5,915 nucleotides of DNA from Candidatus Kuenenia stuttgartensis. Its GTDB lineage: Bacteria > Bacteroidota > Bacteroidia > Flavobacteriales_D > Crocinitomicaceae. Location of the stretch: contig CALPRR020000158.1 in the NCBI GenBank assembly GCA_943326025.2, forward strand, positions 1 through 5,915, read 5' to 3'. Numbering within the stretch: position 1 is the first letter of the stretch; each line of letters starts with the position of its first letter. Shown piece after piece: positions 1 through 5,915 of this stretch. A model generated the notes under the pieces. That model did not search any database. It was not told the DNA's origin and worked only from the letters and a program-made list of their open reading frames with translations. The position numbers were made by a program, and so were the translations under genes.

Positions 1-201
1 AAGATTTATTATAAATATACAGGTACAGATGAATATTATGAAGTTGTAATTGAAGGAACAGATGAAAAAGGTATTATTATTAACGAAGCTGTCGACTTAG
101 CATATGTTCATATTCAATCTGGATTAAAAGCAAATTGTTTAGGTAAAGAACTTGGTTTTGAATGTTCACCTTGCATTGTACCTTTTTCATGGCCGAAATA
201 A
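1..201 (+). CDS. C-terminal end of an unidentified protein (partial)
   Basis: An open frame enters from the left edge and runs 66 codons to a TAA at 199-201; the start lies outside the window. The residues look like real protein: a Tyr-rich, beta-prone stretch (IYYKYTGTDEYYEVVIEG), then a probable helix (INEAVDLAYVHIQSGLKAN), then a Cys-containing tail with C46, C55 and C58 (fragment numbering), the last two forming a CxxC, ending PFSWPK. The Cys residues could form disulfides in an exported protein or bind a metal; the fragment does not decide this. It converges on the minus-strand operon, whose last stop is 240 nt away, so it is not part of that operon. I do not recognise the family. Confidence 0.6.
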   Translation, partial: KIYYKYTGTDEYYEVVIEGTDEKGIIINEAVDLAYVHIQSGLKANCLGKELGFECSPCIVPFSWPK

Positions 202-207
202 ATCTAT

Positions 208-228
208 AACTTCTTTTTAGTAGAAGTT
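208..228 (+). terminator. weak hairpin after the partial gene
   Basis: A perfect 7-bp stem (AACTTCT 208-214 with AGAAGTT 222-228) with a 7-nt loop begins 6 nt after the stop codon of the partial gene. The following bases (TACTTATAC) are not a T-run, so termination is only suggested by position. A second 7-bp hairpin, ACAATAG/CTATTGT at 236-252 with a 3-nt loop, follows directly and may act with it. Confidence 0.25.
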
Positions 229-238
229 TACTTATACA

Positions 239-344
239 ATAGAATCTATTGTTATTGAAAATAATTACTTTCTATATGAATTTCAAAATGGAAACATTCA
301 AGACAAAGGCTCTTAAAAATAGATTCTATATAATAATGTTTCCA
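239..344. repeat. two crossing inverted repeats in the convergent gap
   Basis: ATAGAATCTATT (239-250) is the exact reverse complement of 318-329, and TGGAAACATT (289-298) is the exact reverse complement of 335-344. The two pairings interleave, so in RNA they would form a pseudoknot-like arrangement rather than one nested hairpin. In such AT-rich DNA a 10-12 bp inverted match within 240 bp is only mildly surprising, so the function is open. No reading frame of useful length was seen in 202-441. Confidence 0.35.
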
Positions 345-397
345 AACTTTTAAAAGACTAGAAAGAACAAACTCGAAATTGCAAAAGCTTTAACAAG

Positions 398-434
398 ATT
401 GTGAATACTAAAAACATATTTTAAATATCACAAT
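398..434 (-). terminator. possible weak terminator of the three-gene operon
   Basis: Thirteen nt downstream of the last operon stop codon, the minus strand reads ATATTT-A-AAATAT (428 to 416) followed by GTTTTT (415-410), a 6-bp all-A/T stem with a short U-run. It is enclosed by a 7-bp pairing, ATTGTGA (434-428) with TCACAAT (404-398), which shares one base with the inner stem. The stem is thermodynamically poor, so the assignment rests mainly on position and the U-run. Confidence 0.3.
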
Positions 435-441
435 TTATAAA

Positions 442-1269
442 TTAATTTCCATCATAAAACAAACCAGCATAACTATACTTTTGTTTTAAACGAACACCAA
501 TTCCAAACTGAAAAACAAACTTAAAATTAGTTGGATTACTATTAAATTTATTAACATCTGGATTAGACATTCTTGTTGGATTTACTTGTAGAGGGACATT
601 GAAATTTGCTCTTGTAAACATTGAGAAATTCCCATGAGTAAATGTCAAAAAGAAACCTTTACCTTTATTTTCTGGCTTTTTGTAATACTCTGAAATTAAA
701 CCACCTTCAATTGAATAAATATCATTTTCAAATTTTAAACCAACTAAAACTGATTTAAAATTACTTAAATAAAAACTTCCAAACCATTCAGTTATTGTAG
801 AATATTCTTGTGTTTCATAAGCAGAATAAGCTGTTCTCATTTTTACTTTCGTCAAACCTATTACAAACTTCAGCTTTGGAAGCCCCAATTCAAAACGATT
901 TGTATAACTCCATTCTTGATGTGCATCATTTATTAAACAGCCTGCTATGCCATTCAATCCAAATTTGTAATTGAAATTTTGATGTATAATAGGTGAAATA
1001 GCAATACCTGAAAAAATAGCAGTTGTTCCTGAATATCTTATCTTTGCATTATTTACTTTATTATATCCATATAGATATCCACTACTAGATTCACTAGGGG
1101 TAATTAAATAATTACTGCTTGTTTGATCTGCAATTGGCATTAAACTAACACCACCATGACAATTCATTTCCAAACCGAAATGTAAATCATTCTTAATCCC
1201 TGCTAATGAAATTTTCTGAGCTTTTACAACCGAAGTAAAAAAACAAACTAATAAAAAAACCTTTTTCAT
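442..1269 (-). CDS. secreted / probable outer-membrane protein of unknown function (275 aa)
   Basis: This is the last gene of the minus-strand operon. I place the start at 1267-1269 because that Met opens a clean signal peptide (MKKVFLLVCFFTSVVKAQ, likely cleavage at A17|Q18) and sits one base after the upstream stop (TAA-A-ATG). An in-frame Met at 1329 would add 20 charged residues before the signal peptide and overlap the upstream gene by 59 bp. An AAGGAGG at 1284-1290 is 14 nt from the ATG and encodes part of the upstream protein's FKGGF end, so it is probably not a ribosome binding site. The mature protein alternates hydrophobic and polar residues with many Gly and aromatic residues (for example KFVIGLTKVKM, FFLTFTHGNFSMFTRANF, FKFVFQFGIGVRL), as expected for beta-strands of a small barrel. 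It ends in YDGN rather than the terminal aromatic residue of classical barrels. The PorP/SprF start pattern is absent. The reading frame is secure; the barrel reading is an inference. Confidence 0.8.
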   Translation of the reverse strand: MKKVFLLVCFFTSVVKAQKISLAGIKNDLHFGLEMNCHGGVSLMPIADQTSSNYLITPSESSSGYLYGYNKVNNAKIRYSGTTAIFSGIAISPIIHQNFNYKFGLNGIAGCLINDAHQEWSYTNRFELGLPKLKFVIGLTKVKMRTAYSAYETQEYSTITEWFGSFYLSNFKSVLVGLKFENDIYSIEGGLISEYYKKPENKGKGFFLTFTHGNFSMFTRANFNVPLQVNPTRMSNPDVNKFNSNPTNFKFVFQFGIGVRLKQKYSYAGLFYDGN

Positions 1270-1270
1270 T

Positions 1271-3886
1271 TTAAAAAATAAATCCTCCTTTAAATCCAAC
1301 AACTCTTTGACGTAAGTAAGTTGTCTCACTATTACTTAGATTCCCCATTCCATAATCAATGAAAGTAGAGAATCTTCCTCCTAAACGAGAGCCTAGCATA
1401 TAATCTACTCCTACTGAAATTTCAGTCATAAGTGTTACCCCTTTAAAATCTTTAATATCATTTAAATTTGACTCAATATTTCTACTTATATTAATTGAAG
1501 GAACCAAAGATGGTTTAAACCAATATTTCGCCTTACTATTGTAATTAGATAAGTACAATTTAACCCCTAATGGGATATCAAATGAATTATATTTCAAATT
1601 GAAAGATTTACCTTCTGAATTTGTTACTCCTCCTCCTTTCATTAAATTAATTTGTCCACCTACAGTAGCACTTAATGGGTACCTTAAAGGGATTTCGCGC
1701 TCATAACCTACAGCCAATCCTAGACGCAGTTTATCTACCCTATCTAAACCAGGAGTTTTAGTATGCAAAATAGTAGAATTAGGACTCATAAAAGAAATGA
1801 AATTTTTTCTAAATCTTATTTTACTCCCAGCAAATCCATCTCTCAATACATTAACATTCGTCCCAAATGCATTTATAGAAGAAAGAAATCCTAAATTGAA
1901 ATATGTAGACTTATACTTAGATGAATGTAAAGATGCAATTGTAGTTTCGTTTTCACCAAAGGCTAAGTAATTAGTAATTACTTCAAGATAAAGATTCCAC
2001 CCAAATTCATTTTCAAAACGAAGAGCTAGTCCTTTCTCTCCATTTTTCATTAATGGGAATAACCCCGTATATTTTGTTAATCTAGAGCGATTAAATAAAA
2101 AACCAAAATAAAAGTGTGATTGATAATCACCTTCTACATTTAATCTTAGACCAATTTCATTTCTTATATAGTCTGAATTACTATTTCCACCACCTGATTT
2201 TCGTGAATTTAACCAAGGTTTATAGCCCATAATATCACCACCATATTTTAACCTATGATACATTTGCAATTGCTCTGCACCAGCATACCACTCAGTACCA
2301 GCACCATAAGACAATTTATATTCTTGCAACGATAGACCATGACCAATCCCCCCATTTACCCAAAATCCGTAACCAAAATGTTTACCATAAAGTGGAAAAA
2401 ATTCATAGATTAAATTTAAATTGAGAGTAAAACAATCTCTCATTGTAGAATCATCGGAATATGTGTAGGTATTACCATCATAATCCTCCTCTGTAACAAT
2501 TGGTTTTAATGGATTCATTGATAAAGAATAACCTGATTTCATGGAGAATTTGTAACTATCATTTGGCTCACCAACACTTAAGTCTGATAAAGCTGGGAAT
2601 TCAGTATAGATAAATTGTCCAAGTTTCACTTCTAGACCTATTGTATAGGCCAACAATAAAGCCATCCCTTCAACATTTTGCTGATCTTGTTGGTCGTGTC
2701 TATCGTAATACTCCTCCTGACGCTTTTTACGCGCTATTTCTTCTTCTCGTTTACGATTCTCTTCAGCAATTCTTGCTTCTTCTTGCCTTTGAGCTTCAGC
2801 GGCAGCTTCATCTTGTCGCTTTTGATCAGCTAATGCTTTATCTTCTTTCTCTTTGGCATCCTTATCTGGATTAGCAGAAGTTGATTTATCTGGAGTTGAA
2901 GATTTTTCTTTGGCTTCTGTTGCTTTTTGAGCATCTAATATCTCCTTTTCTGTTTTCGCAATTCCTGTCTTTGCTTGTGTATTAGAAGGGTCTAATGCAA
3001 GAGCTTCCTCAAATTTTGTTTTAGCTAATGAATTTTGTTTTTCATTTAAGGCTTTATTCCCCTCGTTTATTAAACTTTCGACTTTATCCTTCTTTGCCTT
3101 GTCATCTGCTTGTTTTAAAAGATCTTCAATCTTGTTTATTTGTTGATCAGGATATTTTTCATCAGGAAGTATTTTCAGTGCATTTTCATAATATCGCTTA
3201 GCTTGCTCAAAATCCTTTTTATTAAAAAAATCATCTGCTTGTTTAATCAGTTTATCATATGATTCTTTATTTGCTATTATTTTGATGTAGTTCTTAATCC
3301 TTTCTTCAACTATTTCTGTGTTTTCAAATCGAGCACTATTAATACCAACAATGGTCATTCCAATGGAAGAAACAGACGGTGCAATCTGTTCGCCTTTATA
3401 CTTTTCACAATCAAATTCAAATCCTAAAGTACTTTTTAAAACTTCAGAGTAATCTGATGTTGTAGAATGCGATTTTGACCAATTTGTAGATTTTGTAAAC
3501 TGAACATTATTTAAATTAAAAACAAATGAAACAGATTTGACTTTGATATCCGAAAATCCTTCCAATCCTCTGTGATCGTATTGCATTATTATATCTAGAT
3601 CGTAAACTTTATTTTGATATTTATACAAATGTCCAGAAACATTAAAACCAGCATCTAATTGAGAATAGATATTTACATTATTAAACCAACAACCATCCCA
3701 TACGATATTATAATTGATAAATCCACCAAAATTCATTGGACCAGACCAATTATTTGATGGCAATGTAAATTGGGAGATAGCAGTTTTATTTAATTTTACA
3801 TCTTGTGCGAATAGATTACTTTGTACATATGACAAAATTGTCATGAATAAGAAAATAAAATATTTTTTTTGTGACTTTTTAAACAT
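1271..3886 (-). CDS. envelope protein: beta-rich domain, TPRs, charged coiled coil, C-terminal outer-membrane beta-barrel (871 aa)
   Basis: Signal peptide at residues 1-27 (hydrophobic core YFIFLFMTILSY, cleavage near LFA|Q). Residues about 30-200 form a beta-rich domain I cannot assign. About 209-256 and 267-315 are TPR-like: YDKLIKQADDFFNKKDFEQA and AKTKFEEALALDPSNTQAK, the first followed by LPDEKYPDQQINKI, the YP..I pattern common in Bacteroidota TPR proteins. Residues about 315-403 (DNA 2678-2944) are Lys/Glu/Ala/Arg/Gln-rich, TolA-like low-complexity helix (EEARIAEENRKREEEIARKK). Residues about 404-871 have repeated amphipathic Gly/aromatic strands and end RVVGFKGGFIF, a classical terminal-Phe barrel signal. 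The inferred picture is an outer-membrane barrel whose long N-terminal arm reaches the periplasm and mediates protein contacts. The start is 9 nt after the upstream stop, with an A/T-rich leader and no Shine-Dalgarno; the stop is 1 nt before the next ATG. The overall architecture is not one I can name; the domain layout is fairly certain, the role is not. Confidence 0.9.
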   Translation of the reverse strand: MFKKSQKKYFIFLFMTILSYVQSNLFAQDVKLNKTAISQFTLPSNNWSGPMNFGGFINYNIVWDGCWFNNVNIYSQLDAGFNVSGHLYKYQNKVYDLDIIMQYDHRGLEGFSDIKVKSVSFVFNLNNVQFTKSTNWSKSHSTTSDYSEVLKSTLGFEFDCEKYKGEQIAPSVSSIGMTIVGINSARFENTEIVEERIKNYIKIIANKESYDKLIKQADDFFNKKDFEQAKRYYENALKILPDEKYPDQQINKIEDLLKQADDKAKKDKVESLINEGNKALNEKQNSLAKTKFEEALALDPSNTQAKTGIAKTEKEILDAQKATEAKEKSSTPDKSTSANPDKDAKEKEDKALADQKRQDEAAAEAQRQEEARIAEENRKREEEIARKKRQEEYYDRHDQQDQQNVEGMALLLAYTIGLEVKLGQFIYTEFPALSDLSVGEPNDSYKFSMKSGYSLSMNPLKPIVTEEDYDGNTYTYSDDSTMRDCFTLNLNLIYEFFPLYGKHFGYGFWVNGGIGHGLSLQEYKLSYGAGTEWYAGAEQLQMYHRLKYGGDIMGYKPWLNSRKSGGGNSNSDYIRNEIGLRLNVEGDYQSHFYFGFLFNRSRLTKYTGLFPLMKNGEKGLALRFENEFGWNLYLEVITNYLAFGENETTIASLHSSKYKSTYFNLGFLSSINAFGTNVNVLRDGFAGSKIRFRKNFISFMSPNSTILHTKTPGLDRVDKLRLGLAVGYEREIPLRYPLSATVGGQINLMKGGGVTNSEGKSFNLKYNSFDIPLGVKLYLSNYNSKAKYWFKPSLVPSINISRNIESNLNDIKDFKGVTLMTEISVGVDYMLGSRLGGRFSTFIDYGMGNLSNSETTYLRQRVVGFKGGFIF

Positions 3887-3895
3887 AATTAAAAA

Positions 3896-5179
3896 TTAAG
3901 GCATAACTTGAAAAATCTCTACTTTGGAATAGGGTGAATATTTCCCATTACTATACTGACATTTAGCTCTGATTTGATACTGAGCTCCTGACTTTAAATT
4001 TGTCAGTATTTTTTCTTGATCTGCAGTAAAAATCTTTGTATTCCAGGCTGAAGAACCGCCAAGTTTGTATTCTAAAACATAAATTGGTTCCTCGTGATGT
4101 CCACAATCAATTTGCATTCTAACATAAGATATTTTTACTGAAGTATTTGATATGTTAGCTGACTTAAGAAAAGATGGTGTATGACATAACGTTGTAAACA
4201 AAAATGTTGATGTAAATAAAGATTTATTTCCATTTCCGCAATTTCTTTGCATTCGAACTTGATAATTTTCACATGGTTCTAAATTATCAATTGTAAAATT
4301 TCCACCGTACCCATTGACAGTCATTTCATTCCATATTGTTGAATTTTCTGTTTTGTATTGAATTATAAAATCAGCTGGATAATCACCATTAGTAGTTAAA
4401 CTACTGTCTTTGTTAGCGGTTAGTGTTGGTAACTGATTTAACCAAAAAAACGTTGCACAGTTTTCTTTAACCCATTGTGAAGTAAAACTAAAGTTTCCAT
4501 ATGGACAAAGTGTCGAATTATTATTTTCAGCATTCGTATTACTATTGTTCGAAGATGATGAATTTGATGAGGAAGTATTTGAAGATGATTGAATTAGAAC
4601 ACCTTTTTCATCATATTCTGAAACAGAAATAATATTAAACCCCACTCCCTCTATACAAGTATAACTTGCATCATCTATTTTTTTGGATTTATTTGGACTA
4701 GCCATGCAAGAAGAGCTCCTACTGTTTCCTGCATCAAAAGAAGTGTTATCAGTATCAAAGAAACCTGAAGGCTTAAGCGTATCCCCAGGCTTTATATAGA
4801 TTCCACCACCAAATCCTATTTTGCGGGTAATTCGTTCACCACAAGTTAAATCTACATAGTATTCCAATTCTACTTTAACTTTATTCTTTCCTACATTTAT
4901 TATCTGCACCCCAACGAATTGTGCTCCTAAACCTATAGTTCTATTATGATGAATACTAACTTTTAATCGGTTATCTGGTTGAAACAAATCATTATAGTGA
5001 ATATTATCATCTTTTTTAGCAATAGCTTTGATCAAGAATTCACTCGAAAAACCATAAAATATTTGATTACTTTTAACTATTGGTGTTACAGTTTTACTTT
5101 TATAAATGTGGTTGCTTGTATGTCCATAAGACAAAAATGTAATTAAAAATAATACTGAAAATAAAATTGAATTTTTCAT
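3896..5179 (-). CDS. secreted protein with two fibronectin type III domains (427 aa)
   Basis: First gene of the operon. Signal peptide at residues 1 to about 20 (MKNSILFSVLFLITFLSYGH). Residues about 37-185 are a beta-rich domain with C113, C158 and C175, not recognised. Residues 198-222 (DNA 4514-4588) are a flexible Ser/Asn/Thr linker. Residues about 223-330 and 333-427 are two FnIII-like domains, each with the signature leading into strand F: LEPCENYQVRMQRNC and LKSGAQYQIRAKC, and YKTENSTIWNEM and YKLGGSSAWNTK before them. The mature protein has ten Cys, compatible with disulfides outside the cytoplasm. FnIII domains in exported Bacteroidota proteins usually bind proteins or sugars or act as spacers; no catalytic motif is visible. 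The C-terminus (KVEIFQVMP) lacks the usual type IX secretion sorting domain, so it may stay in the periplasm or on the envelope, perhaps bound to the barrel protein encoded 9 nt downstream. The start is supported by the signal peptide and the A-rich leader (TTGTAAAAATG). Confidence 0.88.
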   Translation of the reverse strand: MKNSILFSVLFLITFLSYGHTSNHIYKSKTVTPIVKSNQIFYGFSSEFLIKAIAKKDDNIHYNDLFQPDNRLKVSIHHNRTIGLGAQFVGVQIINVGKNKVKVELEYYVDLTCGERITRKIGFGGGIYIKPGDTLKPSGFFDTDNTSFDAGNSRSSSCMASPNKSKKIDDASYTCIEGVGFNIISVSEYDEKGVLIQSSSNTSSSNSSSSNNSNTNAENNNSTLCPYGNFSFTSQWVKENCATFFWLNQLPTLTANKDSSLTTNGDYPADFIIQYKTENSTIWNEMTVNGYGGNFTIDNLEPCENYQVRMQRNCGNGNKSLFTSTFLFTTLCHTPSFLKSANISNTSVKISYVRMQIDCGHHEEPIYVLEYKLGGSSAWNTKIFTADQEKILTNLKSGAQYQIRAKCQYSNGKYSPYSKVEIFQVMP

Positions 5180-5244
5180 TTTTACAAATAAGATATTGAT
5201 TTTATCAAGACAGAATTTAGGATATTTTCATTCTTTCTTCGACA

Positions 5245-5252
5245 CAAATCTA
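5245..5252 (-). promoter_or_regulatory. candidate -7 element of the operon promoter
   Basis: The minus strand reads TAGATTTG at 5252-5245, a full match to the Bacteroidota -7 consensus TAnnTTTG. Transcription would start a few bases downstream, giving a leader of roughly 55-60 nt before the ATG at 5179. No clear TTG -33 element is present at normal spacing, which lowers confidence. A small hairpin (TTGAT/ATCAA, 5196-5208) lies in the predicted leader. Confidence 0.45.
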
Positions 5253-5409
5253 ATGAAATTTAATTGAGTATTCATTAAAGAAACCACAATTAACAATATC
5301 ATTATTAAAATTTTATAAGACTTAATAATTGATTTATCTTAAATTAACACTTAAAAGAAATCCAACTAAAACAATAGTGAATTTAATATATTACTGAGAG
5401 ATGTTAATC

Positions 5410-5516
5410 TGAATCACCCCAAACCAATAGTTTGCAGCTACGCGGAGTATTTTTACACTATAGGTCACAGCTGTTTGGCCTATAGTGTAATAATAGCATG
5501 GGTTTTAAGTGATTTA
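5410..5516. repeat. nested palindrome with strong 12-bp central stem
   Basis: The core is a perfect 12-bp inverted repeat, TTACACTATAGG (5453-5464) with CCTATAGTGTAA (5479-5490). Its loop itself contains the 8-bp palindrome ACAGCTGT (5467-5474). Around it an outer stem pairs 5410-5417 with 5509-5516 (including one G-T pair) and 5421-5425 (AAACC) with 5501-5505 (GGTTT), separated by a 3x3 internal loop. The left unpaired arm is GC-rich (GCAGCTACGCGGAG, 5434-5447). Positions 5411-5490 have 34 G/C in 80 bases, clearly above the flanks. No T-run follows on either strand, so it is not a normal terminator. It could be a structured RNA, a REP-like mobile palindrome, or a recombination or protein-binding site. 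Confidence 0.6.
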
Positions 5517-5526
5517 TTTTAAATCA
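5510..5526. repeat. short hairpin competing with the nested palindrome
   Basis: TGATTTA (5510-5516) pairs perfectly with TAAATCA (5520-5526) across a TTT loop. The left arm is the same segment that forms the outer stem of the 5410-5516 palindrome, so the two structures exclude each other. The hexamer AGCATG occurs just before (5495-5500) and at its right edge (5526-5531). Confidence 0.4.
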
Positions 5527-5612
5527 GCATGCAAGTTACAATTATTTCAAAAACAAAAAAACTAAAAAATAATTTAATTGTAAAACCCTTTAATTTTATG
5601 GAAAAATTAGAA

Positions 5613-5640
5613 AAATAGATACGAATTACGTAATCTATTT
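5613..5640. repeat. 11-bp hairpin with one bulged A
   Basis: AAATAGATACG (5613-5623) pairs with CGTA-A-TCTATTT (5629-5640), with a single bulged A at 5633 and a 5-nt AATTA loop. It ends in only three T on the plus strand. The surrounding 5527-5612 stretch is A/T-rich and shows no gene or clear signal. Confidence 0.4.
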
Positions 5641-5659
5641 ACGAAATGAAAATTATTTG

Positions 5660-5692
5660 TTTTTTTGATAACATACAGTTTTATCAAAAAAA
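5660..5692. repeat. 12-bp perfect AT-rich inverted repeat
   Basis: TTTTTTTGATAA (5660-5671) is the exact reverse complement of TTATCAAAAAAA (5681-5692), with a 9-nt loop. On both strands the T-run is on the 5' side of the stem, opposite to the order in an intrinsic terminator, so a protein-binding or structural role is more likely if it is functional. Confidence 0.45.
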
Positions 5693-5720
5693 GATTCTAC
5701 TTATCCTATACAATTTTGAA

Positions 5721-5795
5721 GCAAATCACAATAAGGATTATTCCGTTGTGAAAACATTCAAAGCGGCCGTCGTAAGATTGGTCGCTTTTTTTTTT
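5721..5795 (+). ncRNA. candidate small RNA 3' region (two hairpins plus U-tract)
   Basis: TCACAAT (5726-5732) and GGA (5735-5737) pair with TCC (5742-5744) and GTTGTGA (5745-5751), giving a bulged 10-bp hairpin with a TTAT loop. Eight nt later comes a GC-rich terminator hairpin with ten T. No plus-strand reading frame precedes this terminator within the preceding 500 bp, so a small non-coding transcript is the simplest reading. The 5' end is unknown: CAATTTTG at 5711-5718 matches the -7 consensus with one mismatch but has no TTG at the right distance. I cannot match it to a named RNA family. Confidence 0.3.
5760..5795 (+). terminator. intrinsic terminator, plus strand
   Basis: AAGCGGCC (5761-5768) pairs with GGTCGCTT (5780-5787), with one G-T wobble and an 11-nt loop; A5760-T5788 extends it. 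The run of ten T at 5786-5795 immediately closes the stem. The T-run is on the plus-strand 3' side only, so it acts on rightward transcription. It is the strongest terminator in the window. Confidence 0.78.
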
Positions 5796-5818
5796 GAAAA
5801 ATAATTTCATTTATTTTG

Positions 5819-5914
5819 TTATAACTCTCCACTCCTATCGTATTTAACTTGTTCTTTAATTATTGCTTTCAAAAAGGTTGTAATTAATTGTTCTTTGTTT
5901 TATTCATCTAAACT
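5819..5914 (-). pseudogene. possible broken or terminal gene fragment
   Basis: On the minus strand, the frame reads SLDE, then a TAA at 5900-5902, then 26 codons (starting NKEQLITTFLKAIIKEQV, ending KYDRSGEL) to a TAA at 5819-5821. The 26 residues look protein-like. An ATG at 5907-5905 is in another frame and stops after seven codons; a single-base insertion in the A-rich stretch after it would join it to the 26-codon frame. It could be a decayed gene, the end of a gene whose body lies outside the window, or chance. The family is not recognised. Confidence 0.2.
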
Positions 5915-5915
5915 T

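Noticed and set aside
442..1269. Assignment to the PorP/SprF family
   Set aside because: The usual N-terminal pattern of that family after the signal peptide is absent, and the ending differs; only a general beta-rich exported protein can be supported.
1270..1329. Longer start for the 275-aa gene at 1329
   Set aside because: It would put 20 charged residues before a good signal peptide and overlap the upstream coding region; the start at 1269 fits both the signal peptide and the operon junction.
2641..2874. Plus-strand open frame of 77 codons
   Set aside because: It lies opposite the low-complexity coiled-coil part of the 871-aa gene, where biased Lys/Glu codons remove stops on the other strand. 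It has no signal, motif or plausible leader.
3714..3899. Plus-strand open frame of 61 codons
   Set aside because: It is antisense to the N-terminal part of the 871-aa gene and has no recognisable protein features or start context.
4514..4588. Ser/Asn-coding stretch as a DNA repeat or phase-variable tract
   Set aside because: The codons vary and there is no regular repeat unit or homopolymer; it is better read as a flexible linker between domains.
5453..5490. 12-bp stem as an intrinsic terminator
   Set aside because: No T-run follows it on either strand; the T residues precede the stem on the plus strand.
5660..5692. AT-rich palindrome as a bidirectional terminator
   Set aside because: The T and A runs are inside the stem and in the wrong order for release of a transcript on either strand.

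Overview
The window is AT-rich DNA that reads like a member of the Bacteroidota, most likely a flavobacterium. The evidence is A/T-rich start regions without usable Shine-Dalgarno sequences, signal peptides ending in A-Q, a TAnnTTTG-type promoter motif, and protein families common in that phylum (Cys-containing fibronectin III domains, TPR repeats with a YP motif, outer-membrane beta-barrels). No rRNA, tRNA, CRISPR array or complete mobile element was seen.

Layout: (1) Positions 1-201 hold the C-terminal end of a plus-strand gene of unknown function. (2) Positions 202-441 are a convergent intergenic gap with several inverted repeats. (3) Positions 5179 down to 442 are a compact three-gene minus-strand operon. 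In transcription order it encodes a secreted protein with a Ser/Asn linker and two FnIII domains (427 aa), a large envelope protein with an N-terminal beta-rich domain, TPRs, a charged coiled coil and a C-terminal beta-barrel (871 aa), and a smaller secreted or outer-membrane protein (275 aa). The gaps are 9 nt and 1 nt, so co-transcription and translational coupling are likely. A candidate promoter lies about 65 nt upstream of the first gene. (4) Positions 5180-5915 contain no convincing intact gene. They hold a run of strong inverted repeats, including a nested palindrome at 5410-5516, then a plus-strand intrinsic terminator at 5760-5795 that no visible gene explains, and a short broken minus-strand reading frame at the right edge.

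The three operon proteins all carry export signals and look like parts of one cell-envelope or surface assembly: an extracytoplasmic FnIII binding protein, a barrel-anchored scaffold with TPR/coiled-coil arms, and a probable second barrel-like partner. This joint role is inferred from gene order and domain content; no known named system was recognised. The most interesting unexplained DNA is the hairpin-rich 5400-5800 region, which could be a structured RNA locus or a palindromic mobile or recombination element.
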